DNA of 64,000 nt from a virus, in IMG/VR virus record IMGVR_UViG_3300005613_000048, positions 1-64,000 of that record. One strand, 5' to 3'. Both the position numbers and the translations under genes were made by a program. How positions within the stretch are numbered: position 1 is the first letter of the stretch; each line of letters opens with the position of its first letter. Shown here piece after piece: positions 1 to 8,783 of this stretch. The notes beneath the pieces were generated by a model that was given only the letters and a program-made list of their open reading frames with translations, made no database searches and was not told the origin of the DNA.

Positions 1-184
1 CGTTGTGTTTGTACGCATGATGTCCGTGGTAGACTGCACCGGGTGTCCATACCCGAATGCAGTTTTTCTCGTAACGGATCTTAGTGACGCAGTTGAACAT
101 CTGGTGCTTCACGAGAGCGTCAACGCAGTCCACTACCATTCGGACTGTCAGCTCAATTCCAGGGTTGGCTTCGATTTTGATCAT
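1..184 (-). CDS. Hypothetical protein, runs off the left edge
   Basis: An open frame reads leftward out of the window from an ATG at 184-182, giving about 61 residues with no stop before base 1. Its start overlaps the stop of the serine recombinase gene as ATGA, so the two are probably translationally coupled. The visible part begins MIKIEANPG and contains three cysteines and several aromatic residues. I do not recognise a family. Coding is supported by the coupling and by the lack of stops in this frame. Confidence 0.6.
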   Translation of the reverse strand, partial: MIKIEANPGIELTVRMVVDCVDALVKHQMFNCVTKIRYEKNCIRVWTPGAVYHGHHAYKHN

Positions 185-1065
185 CAGGCCAAGAACCTTG
201 TCTTCTTTGCGAGCCGCTCCGCCTTGCGTTTCTTTTCCAGATCGCTTTGCTTGATCGTTTCCTTGAACATCTCAGGCGCACTTGTGACACCGCTGGCCTC
301 AATTGCTCGATAGGCCTTCTCTGTCTGATACCACTTCTGAACCTTCTTGATATTGAAAGGCCTCGGGGCTACCCATTCACGAGAGAACGGAACTCCTTTG
401 GCCTTCGCGAGCTGCTCGCACAGTCGGCACGATATCTCTTCAAGCGGCAACTTCTCAACGTCTCGCATGTGAACAATAGCCGCCATTGTTCCGCGTTGCT
501 GTTCATCCCACTCCAAGAATGGTTCCTTCCCTTTCTTCGTCATCTTGAACACCACTCGCATACCCAGCGGTGCCTGATTGTTGTGAGGCTTCCCTTCGGC
601 GCGACGCATCTGGACGACAGCCGAGTTTCGTTCGCTCTTGATCGCGCTCTCCAACTGTGCAACCATCACAAACAAGCTGAGGGTAAATTCTCCCATCGGC
701 GTATCGCTGGAAACCTGGACGCCCTGAAGGTTGACAAAGTGGACAGTGACCATCCGCGTCTTGAACCACTCATACAGTCGAGTGAAGTCCTTCAGGCTTC
801 GCCAGATTCGATCGACCTTGTCAATTACAAGATGATCGCCTGGCTCAAGATGCTCGACCAAGTAATTGCCTCCAGGCCTCCGATGGAAAGGCGTCTTGTA
901 AGCACTCCTCCCAAGATCCTCAACGGCCTTGCCGAACGCCACGCCGAGAGGCTTGATGTTCCGCTCGTAAAGCTCAAGCGTTCTTACGTTCTGGTCGGGA
1001 ACCGAGTCGGTGTCGACTTGATACTGACGGTGAGATGCACGCGCGTACGTGTAGCACAAAGGCAT
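184..1065 (-). CDS. Serine recombinase (resolvase/invertase family)
   Basis: This is a 293-residue site-specific recombinase of the resolvase family. The N-terminal YARAS motif places the expected nucleophilic serine at residue 11. A DKVDRIWRS segment at about residues 82-90 and a GEFTLSLFVMVAQLE stretch near 125-140 fit the dimerisation part of the catalytic domain. The C-terminal half is rich in Lys and Arg and probably binds DNA; I see no zinc-ribbon cysteines, unlike the large integrases. AGGAGG lies just upstream of the ATG. Its neighbours are a winged-HTH protein upstream and a coupled unknown downstream. It may act in inversion, resolution or integration. The window also encodes a tyrosine integrase with an att-like site, so this enzyme's role is uncertain. 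Confidence 0.88.
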   Translation of the reverse strand: MPLCYTYARASHRQYQVDTDSVPDQNVRTLELYERNIKPLGVAFGKAVEDLGRSAYKTPFHRRPGGNYLVEHLEPGDHLVIDKVDRIWRSLKDFTRLYEWFKTRMVTVHFVNLQGVQVSSDTPMGEFTLSLFVMVAQLESAIKSERNSAVVQMRRAEGKPHNNQAPLGMRVVFKMTKKGKEPFLEWDEQQRGTMAAIVHMRDVEKLPLEEISCRLCEQLAKAKGVPFSREWVAPRPFNIKKVQKWYQTEKAYRAIEASGVTSAPEMFKETIKQSDLEKKRKAERLAKKTRFLA

Positions 1066-1107
1066 GGTTACCTCCTAATATCCTGTGGTTAGAAAGACGG
1101 TTGGTTC

Positions 1108-1530
1108 TTATTCGTAGAGTGCGGCCATATCCGCATAACTGCATAGAAGACGAAGTGCAGCCATAGAACTGGCACTGTCCTCTCCATTGAAAGCCCACTG
1201 AAGCGACTCCGAAATTTCCTGTGGTTGGAGCAGCGACAAGACTTCTTTGACGTTTGCAATGTCCTTCTCTTCCGTGGTGATGATTGCCCTTGCAGAAAGC
1301 CTTATCGGCTTCGCTGGAGCAAACTCCTCTCCGGTCAAGATAAACGCGTGGTCTCGATCGCCAAAAGCAGGCATGACCACAATGTGATCCAAGTGGTGGC
1401 CAACAACACAGACAGGGCCAACTTCTTTGTTGCTATCCAGCAGCGACACGCTCAAGTGCCACCATGGATAGCAAGACGGCGCACCGTGATCTTCGCACGC
1501 GACAACGTCGCCGAACAACTCACTCTTCAT
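1108..1530 (-). CDS. Hypothetical protein, 140 aa
   Basis: The frame is open further upstream, but the ATG at 1530 is the likely start because it overlaps the stop of the HTH gene (1520) in the usual coupled arrangement. The product begins MKSELFGDVVACEDHG and has a compact beta-rich look in the middle (CVVGHHLDHIVVMPAFGD), followed by a Glu/Lys-rich helix-prone C-terminus. No signal peptide or membrane segment is evident. I do not recognise a family. It lies between an excisionase-like regulator and a serine recombinase, which suggests an accessory role in that operon. Confidence 0.5.
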   Translation of the reverse strand: MKSELFGDVVACEDHGAPSCYPWWHLSVSLLDSNKEVGPVCVVGHHLDHIVVMPAFGDRDHAFILTGEEFAPAKPIRLSARAIITTEEKDIANVKEVLSLLQPQEISESLQWAFNGEDSASSMAALRLLCSYADMAALYE

Positions 1531-1777
1531 TGAGTTCCTCCAAGAAATGAAAATATGCGTCCACGGTCGAGGCGATTCCTTTGGGACGATGGATGTACTG
1601 CATTTTGACTCGACGGCCCGAGACCGGCGAGATGATGCCTCGTAAACAATATCTACGGACTGTTGCGCAGTGGGGTTTTCCCGGCAGATGCCGGGCAAGG
1701 TCCGAGATGAACATCGCGTCCTGGACGCTGACCTTGAAGACCTCTTTTTTTCTTCGTGCCTTAGCCATTGCCTGCAC
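1520..1777 (-). CDS. Winged-helix/MerR-type HTH protein, excisionase-like
   Basis: The segment ISDLARHL...ATVRRYCLRGIISPV matches the helix-turn-helix pattern of excisionases and MerR-like proteins, in which a TVRRW/YC helix precedes a 'G-I/L-I' wing. A GTG at 1777 is preceded by AAGGAGG at 5 nt spacing and is the preferred start; an upstream TTG at 1813 and a later ATG at 1768 are alternatives. The product would be about 85 residues with a basic N-terminus. It heads the leftward operon that includes the serine recombinase, so it could be a recombination directionality factor or the operon's regulator. The HTH codons contain a copy of the GCGCAAC-N8-GATATTG motif found in the 57-62 kb region. 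Confidence 0.65.
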   Translation of the reverse strand: MQAMAKARRKKEVFKVSVQDAMFISDLARHLPGKPHCATVRRYCLRGIISPVSGRRVKMQYIHRPKGIASTVDAYFHFLEELNEE

Positions 1778-1988
1778 GGCGACCTCCTTGGGCGATGAAG
1801 CGGGTCGAGCCAACTAATGAGCTAAACGTTGCCGGGGGAGCGACGAATAAATCAAGACCTTGGCCGAAACAACGGATTTTATTCCGACTTGTAACAACTT
1901 ACGCGAACTGAGCCCTTGGTGCTAGTCATTTGGCTGCTAGCCTTCTCGCAGTGGCAAAAACGAGTTCCCCCGAAAACCGATCAATCGC
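1778..1988. promoter_or_regulatory. Divergent intergenic region
   Basis: This gap separates the leftward recombinase operon from the rightward head-gene operon and must hold divergent promoters. I see short inverted repeats, including GCTAG...GCTAGC at about 1920-1946 and a GTAA...TTAC pair near 1890. No convincing -35/-10 pair or terminator is visible. The start of the scaffold-like gene at 1989 lacks a clear Shine-Dalgarno sequence. Confidence 0.4.
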
Positions 1989-3545
1989 ATGAGCTATAAC
2001 TTTCAACCACAACAGCAAAGCGGACCCGCTCCAGCTCTCGATACCAACGCATTCAGTGATGCCGCTGCACGGGCGGCGCAGCAAAGCCAGCCGGCGCAGC
2101 AATTCGTACAACCTGGAGTCGGGCCTTCACCATCCCAAATACCAGGCGCTGACGCCGGTTTTAATTATCCGCAGCCTCAGTGGCAGGCACCTGGGGGTCC
2201 GTCTCCGCAATACCAGCAGCCGCAGTACGCGCCGCAGTATCCGCAGCCAACCGCTCCCACGCCGCAACCCCAGGGATTCCAGGGCGAACCCGCTGGCAAT
2301 CCCTGGGGCCAGGGCATGCCGAGTCCTCAGCCGCAGTACCAGCAACCCGAGCCTCAGTGGCAACCTCAATATCAGCAACCGCAATTTGCCCAAGGAGATC
2401 TTGGCCAAGAGCCAGCATACGCTCAGCCGCCAACTCCCGCGCAGCAACAGTACCCAGCCTGGGACGCATCGACTGCATCGCGATTGCAGCAGTACGGTGT
2501 CGATCCAACATTGCCGCCAAATGAACAGATCAACCAACTGACGCAACGCATTGATGAGTTGCGACCATACGCTCAGTTCGGGCAGCAGATGGCAAGTAAC
2601 CCGGTAGCTAATCAGCAACCGCAAGCCAGCGAGCCCGCCGGCGAAGAGGAGTTCGATCCGGACGCCTACTTCAATCAAGCATGGGGAGCGCCTCAGTGGA
2701 ATCAGCAGTACGACATTGCAATGCAACAGGGCATGGTCGAACGCGATCCAGCGTCCGGTCTTTTCAAGCCAACTCCAGGCTACGAGATGATGGTGAGCCC
2801 GCAGCTCCTGCACGGACTCAATGAGGCGATGCAGTACCAAACGCAGAACGTCCAGAAGCTGTTCCGCGAGAATCCTTATCGCCAGATATATCAGGTCATG
2901 CGGGAGCCCATGAAGCGAGAGATGGAGCGTGAGATGCGCAACATCCTTAATCAAGAAATGGGACGCATGCAAAGCAAGGACTTCTTGGGAAAGTTCCAAG
3001 AGAAGAACTCTGAATGGCTTTTCACGACCGACCATTCCGGAAGACGCATCTACTCTCCAGTTGGCGAGCAATTTGTCCGCGAAGCTGAATCACTTATTGA
3101 TGCTGGTATTGATGTTCGCAAGGCCGTTGAATACGCCGAAAGAATTACAGCTACAGCGCGGCAGCAGTTTCAAAGCCAACGCCAGCAGCCACAAGCTGCT
3201 CCGCAACAGCAATCTTATCAACCGCAATATCAACAACCTCAGCAGCAGGTTCTGCCATTCATGCAGCAACCGCAGCCGCAATATCAGCAAGTGCCAATGG
3301 GACGGCCCATGGCGCAACCTGGTTTCCAGAACTCCCCGACGTTGCAGCGCCCCATGTCTCCCGAGATGGCAAGTGCTGCGCAACAGCAGTCGTTCCTCCA
3401 GAACGCGCTGCAAATGTCGTCTTATACACCTAGTGCGGTCGGCGCACCGGGGGCGGCGCAACCTCAAGGGCCTCCGCAAATGCTGAGCCCCGAAGGTCTT
3501 GAGTCCATGTTCACCAACGCGGCGCATTCATTAGGCGCGGCATAG
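1989..3545 (+). CDS. Q/P-rich scaffolding-like head protein
   Basis: The 518-residue product has a long N-terminal region (about residues 1-210) made almost wholly of Gln, Pro, Tyr and Ala repeats such as QYQQPQ. A charged helical core follows at about 220-400, then a second Q/P-rich tail at about 400-470. It lies directly upstream of the major capsid gene (13 bp), the standard position of capsid scaffolding proteins, which are often helical and low in complexity. The assignment is by position and composition only. There is no obvious ribosome-binding site. A role as a minor head or ejected protein is possible. Confidence 0.55.
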   Translation: MSYNFQPQQQSGPAPALDTNAFSDAAARAAQQSQPAQQFVQPGVGPSPSQIPGADAGFNYPQPQWQAPGGPSPQYQQPQYAPQYPQPTAPTPQPQGFQGEPAGNPWGQGMPSPQPQYQQPEPQWQPQYQQPQFAQGDLGQEPAYAQPPTPAQQQYPAWDASTASRLQQYGVDPTLPPNEQINQLTQRIDELRPYAQFGQQMASNPVANQQPQASEPAGEEEFDPDAYFNQAWGAPQWNQQYDIAMQQGMVERDPASGLFKPTPGYEMMVSPQLLHGLNEAMQYQTQNVQKLFRENPYRQIYQVMREPMKREMEREMRNILNQEMGRMQSKDFLGKFQEKNSEWLFTTDHSGRRIYSPVGEQFVREAESLIDAGIDVRKAVEYAERITATARQQFQSQRQQPQAAPQQQSYQPQYQQPQQQVLPFMQQPQPQYQQVPMGRPMAQPGFQNSPTLQRPMSPEMASAAQQQSFLQNALQMSSYTPSAVGAPGAAQPQGPPQMLSPEGLESMFTNAAHSLGAA

Positions 3546-3558
3546 TGGAAGGGGATTG

Positions 3559-4683
3559 ATGATTCAGTCAACAGAATGGGTAGGTATCGTACACAGTACG
3601 ATGCCGTATTACCTGGACGGCTTGGTGGATGTGACCACTCGCAGCCGCCTTTTGCTAGCGATGCTCCGTCAAAAAGGACGCATCAAGTTGAACAGTTCCG
3701 GCGAGTATCTGCGCTGGCCTGTGTTCTTCTCGCTTCCGCCAATGGAAACTTATTCCGATGGTGGCGTGATTGACTTTGGGAACCACAACCCGAACAAGAC
3801 CCTCGCGGTCGATTGGCGTGGTTACGTTGTGACCGACAGCATGTCGATCAAGCAACGCGCGATGAACGCAGGCGCTCAACAGATCGTCAACCTGTTCCAG
3901 CAAAAGCAGAACGTCATCAGCCAAGCGCTGATGGAAGGGTTCTGTGGCGAGCTGTACGGAGACGGTTCTGCTGCTGACCGATCGGAACGCATTCACGGAC
4001 TCGAAACCTTCTTGGGTGCCGAATCCGGAACGACCACTGCTGCTGACCGAGTTGCCAAGCCGTCCGCTTTGTACGGCCTGACAAACGCATCGACCGAGCT
4101 GGGAGCCGAGGGCGGATGGTGGAGCGCTAAGCTCGGAACCTACAACAACGCCAACCTGGCAACTGACTGGCCAGATGGTCAAGGTTCGAGTGAGTACGAC
4201 CACATGAGCCCCAAGCTCATCAATTGGTCGAGCAACGCCTGGGGAACTGGTTCGACAACCTGGGAAGACAACTCGTGGAGAGTCGTTGACGCGATGATCG
4301 ACTGGCTGTCTTACACCGGCGGTGCTGAAGCCAAGCCTGATGTCATCATGCTCGGCAATGACATGTTCCGTGGTTACAAGAACCACCAAGAGGCCAAGAC
4401 GAGGATCAACATTCCTCACAAGCCATCGGCAGACCTCGGCTTCGGTGACGTTCTCAACCACGACGGTGTCGGAATCCAGAAGGACTTCGACTGTCCGCCG
4501 CTGACCGGGTACGGACTGAACGTCGACAAGATGCGAGTCCACTCGTTGATGAGCAAGCTGTTCTACAGCAAAGGCCCTGACGAGGATCCGCACTCGATGT
4601 GGTCTTACCTCATCGGAACTGGCTTCTTCGGCAACGTGGAATACCAGCCTAAGTATTTCGCAAAGACCAAGAACTACGCCTAA
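3559..4683 (+). CDS. Major capsid protein (HK97-fold candidate)
   Basis: This 374-residue protein lies between a scaffold-like gene and a small decoration-like gene, the usual place for the major capsid protein. Features that fit phage capsids are an amphipathic N-terminal helix (TTRSRLLLAMLRQKG), a long mixed alpha/beta body rich in Trp, Asn and Gly, and a C-terminal strand region ending FFGNVEYQPKYFAKTKNYA. ATG 3559 is chosen over the preceding in-frame TTG because GGAAGGGG sits at good spacing before it. High, even coding quality supports strong expression. The fold is inferred rather than proven. Confidence 0.8.
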   Translation: MIQSTEWVGIVHSTMPYYLDGLVDVTTRSRLLLAMLRQKGRIKLNSSGEYLRWPVFFSLPPMETYSDGGVIDFGNHNPNKTLAVDWRGYVVTDSMSIKQRAMNAGAQQIVNLFQQKQNVISQALMEGFCGELYGDGSAADRSERIHGLETFLGAESGTTTAADRVAKPSALYGLTNASTELGAEGGWWSAKLGTYNNANLATDWPDGQGSSEYDHMSPKLINWSSNAWGTGSTTWEDNSWRVVDAMIDWLSYTGGAEAKPDVIMLGNDMFRGYKNHQEAKTRINIPHKPSADLGFGDVLNHDGVGIQKDFDCPPLTGYGLNVDKMRVHSLMSKLFYSKGPDEDPHSMWSYLIGTGFFGNVEYQPKYFAKTKNYA

Positions 4684-4740
4684 GCGTTTTCTGAGTCCAT
4701 CGTCCTGAATCTCATAACTCAAAAAACATAAGGTAGTTCA

Positions 4741-5322
4741 ATGCCACGAAACGTATCGGTCATGCCGGATGTCGGCAAGACATGGTATGGTGACCAGACA
4801 ATCGACGCCAATAACTATGGCGTCTCTGTGAACCATGAAGGGACTGAATGGGAGAGTCGCGACTACAACCCGCTTGTTACCGGGCCTGTTCGCGAGACTC
4901 GATCCAACCGCACTCAGAAACGCATCCTTGTTCGCAACACCTCGGGCAGTGCTTTGCTGCCTGGGTCCGCTGTGAAGTGGGAAGCCGGGTATCGAGGCAA
5001 GCGCGTCGACGGCTCGGCTGCGGCTCAAGGGCCAACAGCCGGTTTCGTTGACGACATGCTTCCTGCCTCGGGCGTCAAAGATGATGACCTTTTCTGGTTG
5101 ATCGTCGACGGCCCGGTTTTGGCGAGGAAGGCGACAGGAGCGAGTTCGGCGATCGCGGCTGATGCCGCCGTCATCTCCAGCGCTACATTCTTCGTTGCGG
5201 CGGTTACCGCAGCAGCGAGCGATGCCGGCGTTCAAGCAACCGCGCTGAACTTCTGCGGTCGCGTGATCACGGCTTCGGTCGATGGCGATGCACGAGTTCT
5301 CGTCGACGCCAAGTGCAGATAG
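4741..5322 (+). CDS. Capsid decoration/cement-like protein
   Basis: The 193-residue product follows the capsid gene by 57 bp. It has a beta-rich N-terminal part with an RILVRNTSGSALLPGSAVKW pattern and an Ala/Val-rich C-terminal half (ASSAIAADAAVISSATFF). Similar 'RNTSGA.L..G.VV' small proteins follow capsid genes in many phages and act as head decoration or stabilising proteins. The role is inferred from position and composition. A strong hairpin cluster follows the gene. Confidence 0.6.
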   Translation: MPRNVSVMPDVGKTWYGDQTIDANNYGVSVNHEGTEWESRDYNPLVTGPVRETRSNRTQKRILVRNTSGSALLPGSAVKWEAGYRGKRVDGSAAAQGPTAGFVDDMLPASGVKDDDLFWLIVDGPVLARKATGASSAIAADAAVISSATFFVAAVTAAASDAGVQATALNFCGRVITASVDGDARVLVDAKCR

Positions 5323-5370
5323 TCCAACTGTGAATACCACTGGACCCGTATCTAAGCGAGTCGGGGGACC

Positions 5371-5427
5371 AGCGGGAACCCGCTGAGACGGTCGCTGGGG
5401 CAATCGTCTCAGCGACCGTCATCTTTT
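5371..5427 (+). terminator. Hairpin cluster/terminator after the capsid genes
   Basis: An 11-bp stem (5387-5397 with 5410-5420) is followed by ATCTTTT and looks like a rho-independent terminator. The same bases can form a competing 10-bp stem (5381-5390 with 5405-5414) and a small AGCGGG/CCCGCT hairpin (5371-5384). The stems are mutually exclusive, so partial termination or RNA processing between capsid and packaging genes is plausible. Confidence 0.7.
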
Positions 5428-5451
5428 GCCCCAAAATCCCCCGAGGTTTTC

Positions 5452-6321
5452 ATGCAGTCCATTCGACAGTTTTTCGAGGAGCGAGGTGGTGTATTCACGC
5501 GAGACGACATCACGTTCCTTGCTCAGTACGGCCTTCAGTGTCTTATCCGCGATTCCATCAATGAATCTTTCGCGGATGAACATGCACCCGATGCAGGCCA
5601 AGCTCTTAAAAGCCCAGCCGTGCCGAACGGTGAGCAGGGCGACAAAGTACAAGCGCATCCGGCTAGCCCGTTTGCTGGAATCCGACCTGAACACCTGAAA
5701 GGGTATCGGATCGCACAGATCCCAGTGATGGCTCTGGGTGAGCAGATACCAGAATACGCGCTGGAGGGTCTGTACTCCGTTTCGCAAACTCTTGCACTTC
5801 GAGTTGACTGCCGGGTTGCTGTTGTTAATCCATGGGTCGGAGAAGAGGTGGTTACGATTCTCCAAGGGTTCCGGAAGAATGTTCCAGCAATTCATTGCAT
5901 TGGACTGTTCGATGGTAACGCCAATCCTACCACCTCTGACATTGTGGATGAGTATGGCCCTCGCACGGTCATGAGTGTGTTCGATAGCAACATCGCCGCC
6001 GCACAGGCCCAGGGCGTTGTTCGCAAGATTACGGCCGATCCAGTTCAACTAGCAGGCGAACTGGACAATCAAGACATTCACCTGCTTGTGATTCCGCCGA
6101 GTTTGTATGGCGTCGAGTTTGATGCTTGGCTCCAGCATTGCCGCAACGATGCGGTCATTTGTGGTTGGGGCGACCGTGGCACCATAACTGGAAAGCTGCA
6201 CGCCCTGGGGATCAACATCAAGCCAAACACTTTCTGGTCGGTGCAGGCTAGCACTGTTCGCCAGGCCATCGAGCAGGTGAGCGCGTCCATGCTTCAGCAA
6301 GGAGGGCTCGCTTCCGAGTAA
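5452..6321 (+). CDS. Hypothetical protein with Rossmann-like C-terminal part
   Basis: The 289-residue product begins MQSIRQFFEERGG after a GAGG ribosome site. The middle and C-terminal part alternates hydrophobic strands and helices (RVAVVNPWVGEEVVTIL, HLLVIPPSLYG, DAVICGWGDRG), which resembles a Rossmann or class I methyltransferase-like fold without a motif clear enough to name. It sits between the capsid module and the candidate small terminase. No signal peptide or membrane segment is seen. The function is unknown. Confidence 0.55.
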   Translation: MQSIRQFFEERGGVFTRDDITFLAQYGLQCLIRDSINESFADEHAPDAGQALKSPAVPNGEQGDKVQAHPASPFAGIRPEHLKGYRIAQIPVMALGEQIPEYALEGLYSVSQTLALRVDCRVAVVNPWVGEEVVTILQGFRKNVPAIHCIGLFDGNANPTTSDIVDEYGPRTVMSVFDSNIAAAQAQGVVRKITADPVQLAGELDNQDIHLLVIPPSLYGVEFDAWLQHCRNDAVICGWGDRGTITGKLHALGINIKPNTFWSVQASTVRQAIEQVSASMLQQGGLASE

Positions 6322-6325
6322 TCCA

Positions 6326-6985
6326 ATGCCAGGGCGAGACACGAGATTTACGAAGGCGCTTCGAGTGCCGGTTGCAGTTGGTGAAGCCATTGGCCATAAG
6401 CCCGCCAAGGTGGTTCAGCCGATTGTATGTCCGGACTGCACTCGCTCATTGCCGCCGTCAGAGTTTCGCCGTCTGCCTGGTGATCGTCGATGCGAATCCT
6501 GCGTCAAGAAGTGGGAAGAACACAGCCGCGCACCTTATGAAGCGGATGATGTGAAGCGAGTTGCCGCCCAGCTTCTTGACGCAGCCAGCAAGGGAACCAC
6601 GGCTCCAACGCTTGACGACATGATCGGCGAGCTGATGGATCAGTTCGGTGGCTACCGAACATTCGTGATGGAGTGGGTGCTGCAACTCAAGACGGCATTC
6701 GACGCTCGACCTGGTGCTGTCTCTAACCTTCAGGCATGCGCTGCCATCGCCAAGCTCGTCGGCCTGTCCGATCGCAACAAGAACGATATCGAAATTGCAA
6801 AGATGTCGGACGATCAGATTAACAAAACGCTAGAGCTTGAAATGATGAGAATGCTCAGCGAACGCACGGACGATGAGACTCGCAAGAAGTTCATTGCCAT
6901 GCTGGCCATGAAGCAGGGTGCAGATGTCAACGCCTTGATTCCCGTCGCCAAAGACGCGGAAGGAGGTAGTGATGGCCAAGAGTAG
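6326..6985 (+). CDS. Candidate small terminase subunit with zinc-ribbon
   Basis: The 219-residue product lies immediately before the large terminase and overlaps it by 14 nt, the expected place for the DNA-recognition subunit. A CPDC...CESC pair at about residues 34-60 would bind zinc, followed by helical segments and a C-terminal region of charged helices (DDQINKTLELEMMRMLSERT). Small terminases are poorly conserved, so the call rests on position and size. Another DNA-binding packaging factor is possible. Confidence 0.55.
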   Translation: MPGRDTRFTKALRVPVAVGEAIGHKPAKVVQPIVCPDCTRSLPPSEFRRLPGDRRCESCVKKWEEHSRAPYEADDVKRVAAQLLDAASKGTTAPTLDDMIGELMDQFGGYRTFVMEWVLQLKTAFDARPGAVSNLQACAAIAKLVGLSDRNKNDIEIAKMSDDQINKTLELEMMRMLSERTDDETRKKFIAMLAMKQGADVNALIPVAKDAEGGSDGQE

Positions 6986-8765
6986 AATCCAGGAGCTGAT
7001 GCTGGAAAAGGATCGCCGCGAAACCGAGGCGCTCAAGATCTATCGTCCGTACCTGAATCAAATTCCTTTCCACCGATCGCGAGCGACAGAGCGCGTGATT
7101 CGCGGGGGCAAGCGAAGCGGTAAGTCAATTTCCGCTGCCATGGAGTTCGGCTCGATTGTCACGGGCCAGCCGATTACTGGCCCTGACGGAAAGCCGATCT
7201 CGCAATCACGACCGTATCCGAATCCGAGTTACCCACGGATCTATTGGATCATCGGATGGGGCGTGAGCCATATTGGCCAAACCATCCACAAGTTGCTGTT
7301 CCAAGACGGCATGGGTGGAACATTCCGCTGCATTCGTGACCCAAATACAAATCAGTGGCGAACATGGGACCGCACGCGACAGTGGGATCTTGATAACGTT
7401 CGCCAGTCTAAGCTGGCCGGACCAATCATTCCGGAGAGGTTCATCGTCCCAGGATCTTGGGTCTGGAACTCTTCCGGCGGTGGAGCTGCTGGCAACTGCT
7501 TTGAGTCTGTGGAGCTGATTACAGGCGCAAAGATCTTCGCTTATCCATCCTCAGCTCGCACGCCTAAGCAGGGTGACGCAGTTTCTGGAATCTGGATTGA
7601 CGAAGACATTCAGAACCCCGATCACCTTTCCGAGTATCAGGACCGCCTCGGTGACGAAAGCGGCTGGTTCCAGTGGTCGGTATGGCCGCACACGAAGAAC
7701 TTTGCTTTGATCGACATGCTCGACCGAGCGGAGCGAGAACTGGAGATTGAGCCAGAGGAGAGGAACGTCGAAACCTTCCAGCTCATCTTCAGCGAAAACC
7801 CGTTCATCACAGATCACGGCAAGCAAGCCCAGCTCGCGCGGATGGGTGATGAAGAGTCAATCGCTCGCCGCGACCGTGGCGAGCTGCTGCTCGATCAACT
7901 TTCGATGTACGACTTCAACAAGTCGCTCCACACACTTGAACGTGGATCGGTGCAGTGGGAAGAGAGGCCGACAACTGCGATCCAAGCAATCTCGCAATAC
8001 TTCTCCAGGCACGGGGCTTTGCCTGAGGACTGGACTCGATACCTGACCGTCGACCCGAGCAATACCCGCACAGCTTGTTTGTCATTTGCTGTTCCGCCGC
8101 CGATATTCCTTGGCGTCCCAATCGGCAACATGATCTTCGTTGAGTGGGAAATGACGGCCAAGAAGGCCTCTGCGAAGATTCTCGCCCAGCGGCTCATGCC
8201 ATACATGCAAGGCAAGCGATACGAAGCCTTTGTCATGGACCGCAACATGGGGCGACAGACACGAGTTGGCGATGACCAAACAGTGTTCGATGCGTACTCA
8301 AAGGAGTTCAAATCTGCGGGCCTTGTTTCTCGCCAGACACTTTCAGGTTTCATCCCAGGGTGCAACGTTCCGCCGACTCGATACCGAGCCGTGCGAGATG
8401 CGATGGCGTTGACTCCAACAGGCATGCCGCAGCTTGTGTTGATTCAAAACACAACCTCGGAGACGCAGCGAGAGTTCAATACTTATCGCAAAAAACAAAT
8501 CATGATTAGCGGCGAATTGAGCTTGCTCGATGAGCCGGCTAACCCGCGAATCCACGACTGCATGGCAGCGCTGGAGTATGGCGTCACTCACATCACAATG
8601 TTGTTTGCGACTGGCCACGCCTACGTCCCAGCGAGTGCTTATCAGAGTCAGGGAAGTCCAGCTTACAGAGCTGCGATGAAATTGAGGAAGAAGATGGAGC
8701 AGTCGGAGCGGCAGGCTGTTCATCTTGGCCCCGGTGCTGGGCCGCAGATTTACAACGCCGCGTAG
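6972..8765 (+). CDS. Terminase large subunit
   Basis: This 597-residue packaging motor has a Walker A GGKRSGKS at residues 45-52 and a Walker B-like GIWIDED near residue 205. The C-terminal part has the acidic pattern of a terminase nuclease (TVDPSNTRTACLSF near 358, FVMDRNMG near 420, and a late Asp near 530). It would translocate DNA into the prohead and cut the concatemer. ATG 6972 is chosen because GGAGG precedes it at 5 nt; a GTG lies one codon upstream. It overlaps the candidate small terminase, and the portal follows after one small gene. Confidence 0.9.
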   Translation: MAKSRIQELMLEKDRRETEALKIYRPYLNQIPFHRSRATERVIRGGKRSGKSISAAMEFGSIVTGQPITGPDGKPISQSRPYPNPSYPRIYWIIGWGVSHIGQTIHKLLFQDGMGGTFRCIRDPNTNQWRTWDRTRQWDLDNVRQSKLAGPIIPERFIVPGSWVWNSSGGGAAGNCFESVELITGAKIFAYPSSARTPKQGDAVSGIWIDEDIQNPDHLSEYQDRLGDESGWFQWSVWPHTKNFALIDMLDRAERELEIEPEERNVETFQLIFSENPFITDHGKQAQLARMGDEESIARRDRGELLLDQLSMYDFNKSLHTLERGSVQWEERPTTAIQAISQYFSRHGALPEDWTRYLTVDPSNTRTACLSFAVPPPIFLGVPIGNMIFVEWEMTAKKASAKILAQRLMPYMQGKRYEAFVMDRNMGRQTRVGDDQTVFDAYSKEFKSAGLVSRQTLSGFIPGCNVPPTRYRAVRDAMALTPTGMPQLVLIQNTTSETQREFNTYRKKQIMISGELSLLDEPANPRIHDCMAALEYGVTHITMLFATGHAYVPASAYQSQGSPAYRAAMKLRKKMEQSERQAVHLGPGAGPQIYNAA

Positions 8766-8783
8766 TCCCCCTTGGAGTTTGAT

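Noticed and set aside
247-1092. Long plus-strand ORF of 281 codons opposite the serine recombinase
   Set aside because: It is the antisense shadow of a gene with clear catalytic motifs; its own protein has no recognisable pattern.
2127-3071. Long minus-strand Leu/Arg-rich ORF opposite the Q/P-rich gene
   Set aside because: Low-complexity CAG/CCG codons read antisense give Leu/Arg/Trp-rich frames; the plus frame is in the structural operon.
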